Shown here piece after piece: positions 21,410-29,178 of a stretch of 64,000 nt of DNA. The stretch spans positions 1-64,000 of IMG/VR virus record IMGVR_UViG_3300036772_000557; one strand, written 5' to 3'. How positions within the stretch are numbered: the stretch's first letter is position 1; every line of letters begins with the position of its first letter. The notes under the pieces were generated by a model, which made no database searches, had not been told where the DNA came from, and was given only the letters and a program-made list of their open reading frames with translations. The DNA is from a virus. Both the position numbers and the translations under genes were made by a program.

Positions 21410-22815
21410 ATGCTTTCGCCTTTGCCCCTGCCACAAGGCGCAACACACACGTCCTCATTGCTCTCGCTGGCGCGTCAGGCAGCGGAAAGACTTATTCAGG
21501 CCTCGAGTTGGCAACCGGGTTGGCCGGCGATCGCGGCAGAATAGCTGTGATCGATACAGAAGCCGGCCGCGCGCTGCATTATGCCGACCGATTCAAATTC
21601 GATCATTGCGAGTTGACCCCGCCGTTCACGCCGGATCGCTACCGCGAAGCCATTGCTGCTGCGGAGCATGCCGGTTACGCCGTCATCGTAATCGACTCCA
21701 TGTCGCATGAACACGACGGCGAAGGCGGCTTGATTGAGATGGCCGAGCAAGAAGCTCAGACGCGGAGAGACGACAACAAAGCCGCCGCGTGGGCCATGCC
21801 GAAGGCAAAACATAAGCGCATGATGAACCGCTTATTACAGTTGCGCGCTCACTTGATTTTTTGCCTTCGCGCCGAGGACAAAATCAAAATGGTGAAGGTC
21901 TTCGATGAGCGCAAAGGGCGCGAGGTCATAACGATCGAACCGGCCGGGTGGCAACCGATCTGCGAAAAGCGGTTCATGTTTGAGATGACGGCCAGCTTTG
22001 TGCTGACGCCGGAAAACCCCGGCGTTCCGGGCGTGCTCCTCAAGCTCCAAGAGCAGCACCGACCGGCTTTTCCAAAAGGGCAACCCATCGGCCGAGAGAG
22101 CGGGCGCGTTATCGCTGAATGGGCAGCCGGGGGCGCTGCTCCCGAACGCCGCGAAGCTGACGAATTCGCAACCCTGAATAGGCGAGCCATCGCCGCGGCC
22201 CGGAGCGGCAAGGCAACGTTTCGGGGATTTTGGCAAGAACTCGATGCGGATGAGCGGAGTCACCTCCGGCCGATGCTAAGGGAGTTCGAGGCGATGGCCC
22301 TCCAGGCTGAAGCAGATGAAGACCCGTTCGCTCGCCACCAACCGGATTACGAACAAGATCCAGGCGATAGGCGCCAGGATCGCCCCGCGGCCGGAGCGCA
22401 GCTATCCGACCCGCCGCGGGGCGCAACCGTTTCGGCCGAAACCGGCCGCACCGAACATCCCGGAGAGCAGGATCAATCATCAACCCCAACAGAAAGGAGT
22501 AGCCCTCCTCCAGTTTCCCAAACTGAGACTATCGAACCAGCTCTCCGGGATGAACCCAAATCGCTCGCCGTAAATCTGATCGAGCCCGCCGGCAAGCCGG
22601 TCGATTATGTAGCCACCAAGGACGCGATGCTGGCGGTGATCGCCACGAAGGTCAAAACCATTGCTGATGTCGCGCGGTTCAGGATCGAAAACCGCAGCAC
22701 CTTCAACAATTGGATCGAGGCGGGGAAAGCCAATCGGGAAATCGGCGATCTGTGGCGAGATGTGCAATATCATCTCGCCAATCGCGAACGCGTGCTGCGG
22801 AGCGGCGAGCCATGA
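21406..22815 (+). CDS. Sak4-like RecA-fold ATPase (469 aa)
   Basis: Walker A GASGSGKT (22-29) and Walker B VIVID (93-97) followed by SMSHEHDGEGG are typical of Sak4/phage AAA single-strand annealing partners. The RecA-like core ends near residue 235; the remaining half is a long polar, proline- and arginine-containing linker and a C-terminal helical domain (YVATKDAMLAVIATKVKTIA). The gene partners the RecE-like nuclease by ATGA overlap. About twice the length of the bare family core. Confidence 0.8.
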   Translation: MNAFAFAPATRRNTHVLIALAGASGSGKTYSGLELATGLAGDRGRIAVIDTEAGRALHYADRFKFDHCELTPPFTPDRYREAIAAAEHAGYAVIVIDSMSHEHDGEGGLIEMAEQEAQTRRDDNKAAAWAMPKAKHKRMMNRLLQLRAHLIFCLRAEDKIKMVKVFDERKGREVITIEPAGWQPICEKRFMFEMTASFVLTPENPGVPGVLLKLQEQHRPAFPKGQPIGRESGRVIAEWAAGGAAPERREADEFATLNRRAIAAARSGKATFRGFWQELDADERSHLRPMLREFEAMALQAEADEDPFARHQPDYEQDPGDRRQDRPAAGAQLSDPPRGATVSAETGRTEHPGEQDQSSTPTERSSPPPVSQTETIEPALRDEPKSLAVNLIEPAGKPVDYVATKDAMLAVIATKVKTIADVARFRIENRSTFNNWIEAGKANREIGDLWRDVQYHLANRERVLRSGEP

Positions 22816-22955
22816 TCCCGCAGCGAACCTGGGTCGCGCTGGCCGTCTCGGGGTGGATACTGGCCCTAATCTTCGCCGCCGCCGCCCTCGGGCTATTCGC
22901 GGCGGCGGTCCTCAACGTGTCGAGGTGTTCCGTCCTGGCGCGGGGGTTGCTGTGA
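22812..22955 (+). CDS. Small membrane protein (47 aa)
   Basis: MIPQRTWVALAVSGWILALI and on: one long hydrophobic helix of some 30 residues. ATGA overlap upstream, GTGA overlap downstream. Unknown role. Confidence 0.5.
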   Translation: MIPQRTWVALAVSGWILALIFAAAALGLFAAAVLNVSRCSVLARGLL

Positions 22956-23347
22956 GCGGGGAAAGCGACCTTGTGGGCGCGGATCAACTGCCCGAGGGCG
23001 AATACGCGATCGTGGAGTGTTTCGGACATACCACGCTGGTCGGCCGCATCTCGGAGGTCGAGCGCTTTGGCGCGAAGATGCTGGCGCTGGAACCACTGTT
23101 TAACGGCCACTTGCTACCGGTGCTGTTCCAGGGCGGCGCGTCGATCTACCGGTTGACGCCGTGCACGCCCGCCGTCGCCTGGGCGCGCCAGCCGAAACGG
23201 GTCTACCTGCTGCCTCCGAACCTCGCGGCTACGCTGCCGCCCACGGCATTGCCGTCGGGGCAGTTGCCGCTTGATATCGAGGCGGTCGAGATCGGCGGGG
23301 AGGACCGCGATGGCGACAGCGACTGGAACGACCGCGATGAATATTGA
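22952..23347 (+). CDS. Hypothetical protein (131 aa)
   Basis: GTG start. Beta-rich core (GEYAIVECFGHTTLVGRISE followed by VERFGAKMLALEPLFNGHLL) with a very acidic tail (GGEDRDGDSDWNDRDEY). Similar small beta proteins with acidic tails occur in alphaproteobacterial phages; function unknown. Confidence 0.55.
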   Translation: MSGESDLVGADQLPEGEYAIVECFGHTTLVGRISEVERFGAKMLALEPLFNGHLLPVLFQGGASIYRLTPCTPAVAWARQPKRVYLLPPNLAATLPPTALPSGQLPLDIEAVEIGGEDRDGDSDWNDRDEY

Positions 23348-23359
23348 TGGGCAGAGGCG

Positions 23360-23539
23360 ATGATGGGAACAGAGGAAGGTGAAGTGACCCCGGTACGAGA
23401 CGAGATCCAGGATCTCTATTTCTGGCTGGGCGAGGAAGCTGAGCGAGTGGGCTTCACGCCGTGGGTTACTGGATGGCTCGGATATTCCGATGACAATGGT
23501 AGGAGCGACCGAGACCTAGCCCGGGGCTGTCGGCCGTAA
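23360..23539 (+). CDS. Hypothetical protein (59 aa)
   Basis: MMGTEEGEVTPVRDEIQDLY, then FWLGEEAERVGFTPWVTGW. GAGG upstream; ATG at 23360 or 23363. Small acidic protein with no recognised family. Confidence 0.45.
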   Translation: MMGTEEGEVTPVRDEIQDLYFWLGEEAERVGFTPWVTGWLGYSDDNGRSDRDLARGCRP

Positions 23540-23565
23540 GGGAATATCCAGGAAATGGACAACTG

Positions 23566-23826
23566 ATGGCATACCCCGTAGCGCCGATGAGCGCGGGCGC
23601 CCGATATGGCCGACTGGTTCTGACCGGCGCCAGATCGCTCCATCGTCACCCGTCGGGCAGGTGCCGCGCGTCGTGGGAGTGCATCTGCGATTGCGGCGTG
23701 GTCGTCTTTATCGCCGGGCAAAGCCTCCGGGAGGGCCGTACTCGATCCTGCGGTTGCATCCGCCGAGAGCGCTTGGCTCGGTTACGTGCGATGCAGGCGA
23801 AACCGGAAGGGAAGGCCGATGCCTGA
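23566..23826 (+). CDS. Zinc-binding protein of the CxC...SCGC type (86 aa)
   Basis: CICDCGVVVFIAGQSLREGR followed by TRSCGC is the cysteine motif found in many small phage proteins, often fused to AP2 or HNH domains in other phages. Here it stands alone, with an N-terminal beta segment (GARYGRLVLTG). Likely nucleic-acid-binding. Confidence 0.65.
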   Translation: MAYPVAPMSAGARYGRLVLTGARSLHRHPSGRCRASWECICDCGVVVFIAGQSLREGRTRSCGCIRRERLARLRAMQAKPEGKADA

Positions 23827-24172
23827 ACCGATTCTCACGCTTGCAGACATAGCAAAACGCATGCGCGTGTCGGTTCGGACCGTGCAGCGGCGCATCACAG
23901 AGTCGGGCCTTGAGTTCGCTCGGCCCGGGCGGTCCTATGTTTTCACCGAAGCAGACTACGCGCTGCTTTTTGAGGCTACCCGATGCCGTTCAAACTCATC
24001 CCGCCAGGGACCAGAAAAAACAACCCCTTCTACCTCGTCCGCGGCACGGTCGACGGGCGAGACATTGAGGTCTCTGCGAAAACGAGAGACAAAGCGGCTG
24101 CTAAAAGGTTTGCGGCAGAACTCGAGCGGGAGCTCCTCGCGCGTCGTATCCCTCGACCTGGAGAAGCGATAA
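23819..24172 (+). CDS. Excisionase-like MerR/HTH protein (117 aa)
   Basis: ILTLADIAKRMRVSVRTVQR followed by RITESGLEFARPGRSYVFTE is an excisionase/MerR-type winged HTH. Its 3' part overlaps the integrase gene by 190 bases in another frame, and the C-terminal 60 residues are low-complexity. It probably controls the direction of integrase action. Confidence 0.7.
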   Translation: MPEPILTLADIAKRMRVSVRTVQRRITESGLEFARPGRSYVFTEADYALLFEATRCRSNSSRQGPEKTTPSTSSAARSTGETLRSLRKRETKRLLKGLRQNSSGSSSRVVSLDLEKR

Positions 24173-24966
24173 CATTCGCCGCGGCAGCTGATCTGTATAT
24201 CTCCTACCGGGATCCCATTAAGGCCGATGTCGGCCGCATCGATCGGCTCAAACGCGTGATCGGCAAAAAGGTAGTCGCCGACATCCGCCAAGCCGACCTT
24301 GTCGCCGCCGCCGATCTCCTGCAGCCCAACAAGGCGCCGGCGACGCGCAACCGCGAGGTCATTCGAATGGCCGCATCGATCCTGCACTACGCCCACGAAA
24401 ACGGCTATTGCGATTGGCTTCGGGTGAAGCTGTTCAAAGAACCGGCGCCGCGGACGCGCGCCGTCACGATGGATGTGGCCGCGGAGCTAATCGAGGCCGC
24501 TCCCGCCGGGCCGCACCAGCTGTTGCTGTTGTGGCTGTTCCGGCACGGCACGCGGATTAGCCAGACGCTCAGTGTGACGTGGGACGATATCGACCTGCCG
24601 CAGCAGTCGTTCCGGCTGTACGACAAGAAGGGAGGATGCTGGCGGGTCTTCCCGTTGCATCCGGAAGTGTTCGAGCAGCTCGCCGCGATGCCGGCGCGCA
24701 GCGGCCGGCTGTGGCCATGGGAGACGAAATCAGGCGTCTACAAGTGGCTTCGCCCGTTGACGCGGAAGCTGGGGATCGCGTTCACCCCCCATGTCGGAAG
24801 GCATTCACTCGGGACGTGGCTGAATGAGAGCGGCGCCGGGCTGCGGACGATCATGGCTACACTTGGCCACCAGGACGCCAAGAGCTCGATCCGGTATCAG
24901 GCCGCCGACATTGAAATCGTGCGAGCAGCAGCGGTGAAAATTGGCCCGATTGGGAGAAAAATATGA
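23983..24966 (+). CDS. int: Tyrosine integrase (327 aa)
   Basis: Catalytic set: R191 (HGTRISQTL), K215/K216 in the beta-turn, H270-x2-R273 (PHVGRHSLGTWL), H296 (LGHQDAKSSIRYQ) and nucleophile Y305. The N-terminal 60 residues form the arm-binding part and 60-160 the core-binding helices. It catalyses attP x attB recombination; an attP candidate in a tRNA-Thr 3' half lies 285 bases downstream. Confidence 0.9.
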   Translation: MPFKLIPPGTRKNNPFYLVRGTVDGRDIEVSAKTRDKAAAKRFAAELERELLARRIPRPGEAITFAAAADLYISYRDPIKADVGRIDRLKRVIGKKVVADIRQADLVAAADLLQPNKAPATRNREVIRMAASILHYAHENGYCDWLRVKLFKEPAPRTRAVTMDVAAELIEAAPAGPHQLLLLWLFRHGTRISQTLSVTWDDIDLPQQSFRLYDKKGGCWRVFPLHPEVFEQLAAMPARSGRLWPWETKSGVYKWLRPLTRKLGIAFTPHVGRHSLGTWLNESGAGLRTIMATLGHQDAKSSIRYQAADIEIVRAAAVKIGPIGRKI

Positions 24967-24979
24967 GTTGGTCACGGTG

Positions 24980-25195
24980 ATGACGCGACGACTCCCAGAT
25001 GGCGCCGTCTCGCGCGCCGAATTGGAAAGGCTCGCGGATATGATTGAGCGTCGCTGGCCCGACCCGCAAGCTTATCTACCAACTGGACCGACAATCAATC
25101 GAGCGTTCCGATGTGGCAACGCTAGAGCACAAATCGCGCGATGTATCGTCAACGGTCGACGCGCCGCAAAACGCCGCATTCCCGGGCTCATATGA
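24980..25195 (+). CDS. Possible small protein after integrase (71 aa)
   Basis: MTRRLPDGAVSRAELERLAD followed by a basic C-terminus. Plausible composition, but no clear Shine-Dalgarno, and its end runs into the 28-base palindrome. Low confidence. Confidence 0.35.
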   Translation: MTRRLPDGAVSRAELERLADMIERRWPDPQAYLPTGPTINRAFRCGNARAQIARCIVNGRRAAKRRIPGLI

Positions 25196-25205
25196 GCCGG
25201 GGAAT
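25178..25205. terminator. 28-base palindrome after integrase
   Basis: ATTCCCGGGCTCAT and ATGAGCCGGGGAAT form a palindrome with one mismatch. It lies between integrase and the attP candidate. No U-tract follows, so it may be a terminator of the integrase message or a recombination-protein binding site. Confidence 0.4.
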
Positions 25206-25250
25206 TTACGGGAAATATGCTGGAGATCCGCAGGAACTCTATGGTGCGCA

Positions 25251-25300
25251 CTCCCTTGGTAAGGGAGCGGCCGTCTGTTCGATCCAGACCGGCAGCACCA
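25251..25300 (+). other. attP: attP candidate: 3' half of a tRNA-Thr(GGT)
   Basis: Anticodon arm CTCCC-TTGGTAA-GGGAG (anticodon GGT, U33 and A37 present), variable loop CGGCC, perfect T-arm GTCTG-TTCGATC-CAGAC, acceptor 3' strand CGGCAGC, then A and CCA (25298-25300). The sequence upstream (25220-25250) does not complete a proper acceptor or D-arm, so only the 3' half is carried, as expected when a phage integrates into a host tRNA gene and restores its end. Repeats of GCGACAGA at 25318-25346 could be arm sites. The flanks 25206-25412 hold no confident gene. Confidence 0.75.
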
Positions 25301-25412
25301 ATTTCCCTAAGCTTTACGCGACAGAGGGCGCCACAGCGCGACAGAACACACCGGCAACCGCCGGGGAATCGTCGGGGAAAATCCCCAAGCGAGAGGAAAG
25401 GAAGGTGGTCGC

Positions 25413-25604
25413 GTGAGCACCCAACACTGGGCCGTCACCGTCGAGCGGAACGGCGAGAACGTCGTGACAATCGAGTCGAATTGTCTTTCTGGTCGCGAGA
25501 TCAGCGAAGAGGATGAAGAGGTGATCCGAAATTGTGCTTACCATCTCCTGTCATTCATCGGAGATGGGATTCCCGTGAGTGAGGAAAGGAAGGTGGTCGC
25601 GTGA
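25413..25604 (+). CDS. Hypothetical cassette protein (63 aa)
   Basis: GTG start inside repeat block A. STQHWAVTVERNGENVVTIE has a beta pattern; the last residues (VSEERKVVA) are encoded by the next copy of block A. Unknown function. Confidence 0.55.
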   Translation: MSTQHWAVTVERNGENVVTIESNCLSGREISEEDEEVIRNCAYHLLSFIGDGIPVSEERKVVA

Positions 25605-25882
25605 GCCAGCCGCCAGCCATAATACGCGAGCTATTCGCGCTCCTACCGCCGCCCGGCTCGTCGTTCCCGATCGAGCGGCAGGCGTCGTGGTTCCGGTGCT
25701 TCATTGAGGCGGCGAATTTGGTTTACGGCTATGTCGGCGACTTCGAGGTCACCATTGAAGGGCTGAGACAATTCAAGCCATCATCGTACTACGGCGATGC
25801 CTGTGTCGGATGTCCTGGCCGATACCCAGTTCCAGCGCTGTACCAACCACAACCAGAGCAGCGGAAGGAGAGCGCGGCATGA
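25601..25882 (+). CDS. Hypothetical cassette protein (93 aa)
   Basis: GTG start overlapping the previous stop. Body includes RELFALLPPPGSSFPIERQA, then FEVTIEGLRQFK; the tail EQRKESAA is encoded by repeat block B. No known family. Confidence 0.55.
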   Translation: MSQPPAIIRELFALLPPPGSSFPIERQASWFRCFIEAANLVYGYVGDFEVTIEGLRQFKPSSYYGDACVGCPGRYPVPALYQPQPEQRKESAA

Positions 25883-26046
25883 TCGCTCGCGTGAGTGAAC
25901 ATAGCGAAGTCACAAAAGACCGTCTGGAACCTGGGGTTGACAAGCTCGGCGTACCTTTCTGGTCGTGCCCAGGATGCGGTAAACAATGGATCAAGACGCA
26001 AAGAAATTACTGTCCTAAGTGCCGCTTCGGCATGGTCGCTGAGTGA
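25879..26046 (+). CDS. Zinc-ribbon cassette protein (55 aa)
   Basis: CPGCGKQW and YCPKCRFG give two CxxC knuckles of a zinc ribbon in the C-terminal half. The start is an ATGA overlap provided by block B and the end lies near block A. Probably nucleic-acid- or protein-binding. Confidence 0.6.
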   Translation: MIARVSEHSEVTKDRLEPGVDKLGVPFWSCPGCGKQWIKTQRNYCPKCRFGMVAE

Positions 26047-26064
26047 GGAAAGGAAGGTGGTCGG

Positions 26065-26223
26065 GTGAGTGAGGAAACGGAGCGGCTGAGAGCCGCCCTC
26101 AAGCAGCTTTTGGCCGAGGTAATTGCCGCCGGCTTCGAGTCGGCCACTGACTACAACTGGCCCAAGGCCATCAAGGATGCGAGGGCCGCCCTGGGGGAGC
26201 AGCGGAAGGAGAGCGCGGCATGA
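26065..26223 (+). CDS. Helical cassette protein (52 aa)
   Basis: GTG start in block A; SEETERLRAALKQLLAEVIA then AIKDARAALGEQRKESAA, the last eight residues coming from block B. Predicted helical. Unknown function. Confidence 0.5.
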   Translation: MSEETERLRAALKQLLAEVIAAGFESATDYNWPKAIKDARAALGEQRKESAA

Positions 26224-26465
26224 CCGATAAAATGGACCATCGGCGACCTTCGTTGCGAGCCCTGGTAAAGCAGCAAGAAAGATTCGGTCGATCAGTTCGG
26301 AATATGCGGATTCACGCGCAACATGCGCGCGAACACGTGCTGCGCGGGTTACGAGAACCCGAGGATATGCGTGTCGCCTTGCTGGACGCCTTCAGTAGCC
26401 TCAGGGCCGTTGAGAGAGCATGGCAAAACGGAATCCGTCGCACTGAGATCGAGAGCGCGGAATGA
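26220..26465 (+). CDS. Helical cassette protein (81 aa)
   Basis: MTDKMDHRRPSLRALVKQQE, basic and helical, ending IESAE from a short copy of block B. Start by ATGA overlap with GGAAGGAG upstream. Confidence 0.55.
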   Translation: MTDKMDHRRPSLRALVKQQERFGRSVRNMRIHAQHAREHVLRGLREPEDMRVALLDAFSSLRAVERAWQNGIRRTEIESAE

Positions 26466-26695
26466 CCGATAGAGAAGACCGCCTAGAAGAGGCGCTTCAC
26501 CGCATTATCGCTTGGGCAGAGGCGTACCCCTTGGACGCATTCCCGGAGCCGACCAAGGAATATTATAAGAAGGCGCACGAAGTGCTGACTGCGAACGGGA
26601 TGACGTTAGATCGCTTATCTGCCGCCGCCATGCGGCATGTTATAAGGGGAGTCGGAAAGATCGCGCGTGACGCATTGACGGAGAGCGCGGAATGA
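26462..26695 (+). CDS. Helical cassette protein (77 aa)
   Basis: MTDREDRLEEALHRIIAWAE and on, ending TESAE. Begins like its upstream and downstream neighbours (MTDK, MTDR, MTER), suggesting that the repeated block covers both the end of one gene and the start of the next. Confidence 0.55.
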   Translation: MTDREDRLEEALHRIIAWAEAYPLDAFPEPTKEYYKKAHEVLTANGMTLDRLSAAAMRHVIRGVGKIARDALTESAE

Positions 26696-26991
26696 CCGAG
26701 AGGAGCGAGCTTGTGGAACGATATCTCGGCATATTCCTTAGACATATGGAGCAATCCGCCCCGAACAGCGCGACAGCCGACAATGCGAGTCGGGCCGCAG
26801 AATCACTGGTCGACGCGGTCCGCGAGGAGGGGCGGCGAGGGGCCGTGGAGGATCTGGCCGAACTCCAAATGTATCGAGAAGCCGCCGTATATGACGCTTG
26901 CATGGGCGGGGCCACATTCAGAACCTGGAATAGATCGGCGCTTGACCGCGCTCGCAAAGTGACAGAGCAGCGGAAGGAGAGCGCGGCCTGA
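26692..26991 (+). CDS. Helical cassette protein (99 aa)
   Basis: MTERSELVERYLGIFLRHME, helical with a central RAAESLVDAVREEGRRGAVE, ending EQRKESAA from block B. Last gene of this cassette row; a 116-base gap follows with no clear gene (26992-27107). Confidence 0.55.
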   Translation: MTERSELVERYLGIFLRHMEQSAPNSATADNASRAAESLVDAVREEGRRGAVEDLAELQMYREAAVYDACMGGATFRTWNRSALDRARKVTEQRKESAA

Positions 26992-27131
26992 CAGAGCCTC
27001 CGCGTTTCTTGGCGAAGTTGCGTCTGTGTCCGGCGCCCCGTTAATCCCGAGTATTTTACTGTTGCAATTCCCGCATTGCAGTGATAAGCGCCACAGAGTG
27101 ATCAACCATGATCAAGGTTTGCGAGGCAGAC

Positions 27132-27659
27132 ATGACTATGACACCAGCGATGCTGGTAGCAGAGAAGACCCGGCTCACGGAGCGCATCGCCAAAATCGAC
27201 ATCGACCGCACCAGGTTGGCGACTGAACTGTACGACATCGAAGCCGCCGAGCGGGCGATGGCGAAATTCGGGACGCCGGGCGCCGCAGCGCAGCGCGCAA
27301 GGGGACGACCGAGGAAGGAGGGTATTCAGCCGGCGGCGACGGAAACGGTGCATGAGGCGACCAAGCCGACCAAGCCGACCAAGCCGACCACCAATAAGAT
27401 CGCTCGCCCGCGGGCCGGAGGGGCAAAGGCCGCCACCGGTAACATGTCCCTGTCCGATGCAGTGCTGGCGGCCTGCGCCTCGTTCTCCGGCGGCGCGGAG
27501 CCGTCGAAAATTCTGACCGTTGTGGAGCGGCAACGCGGTATCACCGTGCGTCCGAACCACGTTGGGGCCGCGCTGGCGCGCCACGAGCGTGCCGGCCGCC
27601 TGAACAAGCACGACGGGCTCTGGTTCGTGCCAGAGGCCGCCAAGGCTATCGCCGCCTGA
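27132..27659 (+). CDS. AT-hook and winged-helix-like DNA-binding protein (175 aa)
   Basis: N-terminal coiled coil (EKTRLTERIAKIDIDRTRLA), an AT-hook-like RARGRPRK, a linker with TKP repeats, and a C-terminal helix-turn-helix or winged domain (PSKILTVVERQRGITVRPNH). It would bind AT-rich DNA, perhaps as a silencer or nucleoid-type protein. The ATG at 27132 has GAGG five bases upstream and is preferred to 27108. Confidence 0.65.
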   Translation: MTMTPAMLVAEKTRLTERIAKIDIDRTRLATELYDIEAAERAMAKFGTPGAAAQRARGRPRKEGIQPAATETVHEATKPTKPTKPTTNKIARPRAGGAKAATGNMSLSDAVLAACASFSGGAEPSKILTVVERQRGITVRPNHVGAALARHERAGRLNKHDGLWFVPEAAKAIAA

Positions 27660-27685
27660 GCAAAGTACGACCTGCAGGAATCAAA

Positions 27686-27724
27686 AAAGCCTGTCAGCCC
27701 CCCGCAAGGGGACTGACAGGCTTT
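27686..27724. terminator. Strong bidirectional terminator
   Basis: AAAGCCTGTCAG (27686-27697) pairs with CTGACAGGCTTT (27713-27724), extended by an inner CCC/GGG stem; A and T runs flank it on both sides (AAAAAA before, TTTCCGTTCTTT after). It ends the rightward AT-hook gene and the leftward late operon. Confidence 0.85.
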
Positions 27725-27755
27725 CCGTTCTTTGATGCGGTGTCGTCTTAGAGGG

Positions 27756-28040
27756 TTACGGCTTCTCCCCTCTGGCGATAGCGATCGCCTTCGCTAATGC
27801 CCTGTCAGCTGCGGCCGTCGCGGGCAGCAGGCCGGTCTGCTTAGCGTGACCGAACAGCAACGCCGCTAGCTCGAGATAGCGATAAATGCGGGCGAGCCTG
27901 GTCCCGGCGGCCGGCGTCGGCGTTATCGACGTGATGACCGAGGCCGCGATGACGATCGAGCCCACAACCGAGAGCGCCGTCTTGACCTGCTCCGCGGTCG
28001 GGATGAGCTGGCTCAGCGTCGAGAGAGAGCAACCGTCCAT
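27756..28040 (-). CDS. Putative holin-like membrane protein (94 aa)
   Basis: One hydrophobic helix (TALSVVGSIVIAASVITSIT), then PTPAAGTRLARIYRYLELAA and LLFGHAK; this order is common in small alphaproteobacterial phage proteins next to endolysins. The ATG follows the stop of the lysozyme-like gene by one base. Holin assignment is by pattern and position. Confidence 0.5.
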   Translation of the reverse strand: MDGCSLSTLSQLIPTAEQVKTALSVVGSIVIAASVITSITPTPAAGTRLARIYRYLELAALLFGHAKQTGLLPATAAADRALAKAIAIARGEKP

Positions 28041-28041
28041 T

Positions 28042-29139
28042 TCAGCGGCCGCAGGGGGAATTGAGCAGCAACCGGCGAAGGTCGCCGGGCGGGCAGACCG
28101 CTAGCGGCTCCTTGTCCCATTTTGCGCTCTCATTTGAGGGCATTGAAATCGCATGCAAATCCGCCTCCTGCGCGGGCGGGAAAATAAACATGGCCTTGGG
28201 TGCCGGGCCGTCCGCCCGCTGCATTCCGAGCAGCAGCATCGCAGCTGCGGCGGCTATCATCGGCACCCGCGCGATCATCGCCCGGGCCGCGGCCGCGATC
28301 GGCGCGAACACCGGGTGCGCCAGATCAAGGACGAGATGTGCCACGGCCGGCGGCGCCGCCGGCTTAACCACCGATATTGTGATCACCTGATCGGCTCCCC
28401 TCAGCGTCGTCGGGCCGAGCGCGAGAGGCGTGATTGCGAGTTCCATGCCCGCGATGCTCGCGGAGCAGACCGACGGGTCGTCGGGCGCGATCAGATCGGC
28501 GGGAATATCCGTCACTGCCGCGCCCGAGGCGTCTGTCGCGGAGAGGATCGCGATCGTGCATTGCTGGTCGAGCGGGATCTCGAGGAGCGAGGGGGGCGGT
28601 GTGTCGATCGGGAACATGGCCAAGCTCTGAGCGTAGCGGGCCGGGAAATTTGCATCCGCTCCAGCTGGCCAAGTCGCAATCAGCGCCGGGCTTACCGTAT
28701 CAAGCTGCCCGGCCTGGAGCGCCGCGAGCAGATCGCCGCCGGCACGGACTTTGAAATCGCGAACCGCGAGGACCCAGTTATTCGTGATCTGGCTCTGCGG
28801 CTCGACCTTGGAGTCGCCGGTCAGCGCGGCGATCTCGCCATAAGTCTGCGGCTCGTCCTGCCATACCCCGAAAGCGTGCGTGTTGTGCGCGGCATTGCCG
28901 CCCCAAGCGGGAAAGACGTCGAGCGCGTCGGTCCATTGGTGAAACCCGAATTCGCACCGGAACGGCGACCAGCTGTAGGGCCAGGCGAGCGGATCGCCGA
29001 CCAGCGACTCGATCGATAGTGCGAGCATGGCCGCCTTGGCCTCTCGCGGGAGCGGCGATTTCGCGAGCTCGGCGATGACCTCACGCGCCGGGATGAAACT
29101 GATAGTCGCGGGGAGCCCCTCGACGGCAAGATCCGACAT
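28042..29139 (-). CDS. Putative peptidoglycan hydrolase with Ig-like region (365 aa)
   Basis: The N-terminal half (ALSIESLVGDPLAWPYSWSP, then NAAHNTHAFGVWQDEPQTYG) has the look of a lysozyme-like glycan hydrolase, with E49 a candidate catalytic acid. The middle (ISFIPAR to ITPLALGPTTL type strands) is Ig-like, and a C-terminal hydrophobic helix lies near residues 285-305. Neighbouring membrane genes support a lysis role. The enzyme class is not certain. Confidence 0.5.
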   Translation of the reverse strand: MSDLAVEGLPATISFIPAREVIAELAKSPLPREAKAAMLALSIESLVGDPLAWPYSWSPFRCEFGFHQWTDALDVFPAWGGNAAHNTHAFGVWQDEPQTYGEIAALTGDSKVEPQSQITNNWVLAVRDFKVRAGGDLLAALQAGQLDTVSPALIATWPAGADANFPARYAQSLAMFPIDTPPPSLLEIPLDQQCTIAILSATDASGAAVTDIPADLIAPDDPSVCSASIAGMELAITPLALGPTTLRGADQVITISVVKPAAPPAVAHLVLDLAHPVFAPIAAAARAMIARVPMIAAAAAMLLLGMQRADGPAPKAMFIFPPAQEADLHAISMPSNESAKWDKEPLAVCPPGDLRRLLLNSPCGR

Positions 29140-29178
29140 TGCGTCTCTACCTTTGGGAAAGCGCCGTGGCGCTAATTG

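Larger units (their letters stand above)
25391..26993 (+). repeat. Two alternating repeat blocks joining cassette genes
   Basis: Block A (GAGGAAAGGAAGGTGGTCGC then GTGAG) occurs at about 25391-25418, 25575-25606 and 26039-26071. Block B (GAGCAGCGGAAGGAGAGCGC then GGCATGA) occurs at 25856-25881, 26196-26223 and 26964-26993, with shorter copies at 26449-26466 and 26679-26696. Most copies encode the C-terminal tail of one gene (EERKVVA or EQRKESAA/ESAE) and carry the Shine-Dalgarno and start of the next. The genes between them are unrelated. Confidence 0.85.

Noticed and set aside
25141-25416. 91-codon plus-strand ORF over the attP candidate
   Set aside because: Would read through the palindrome and tRNA half; only its last codons (repeat block A) look coding, which the next gene's leader explains.
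28153-29019. 288-codon plus-strand ORF
   Set aside because: Shadow of the lysozyme-like gene; arginine-rich and without start signals.
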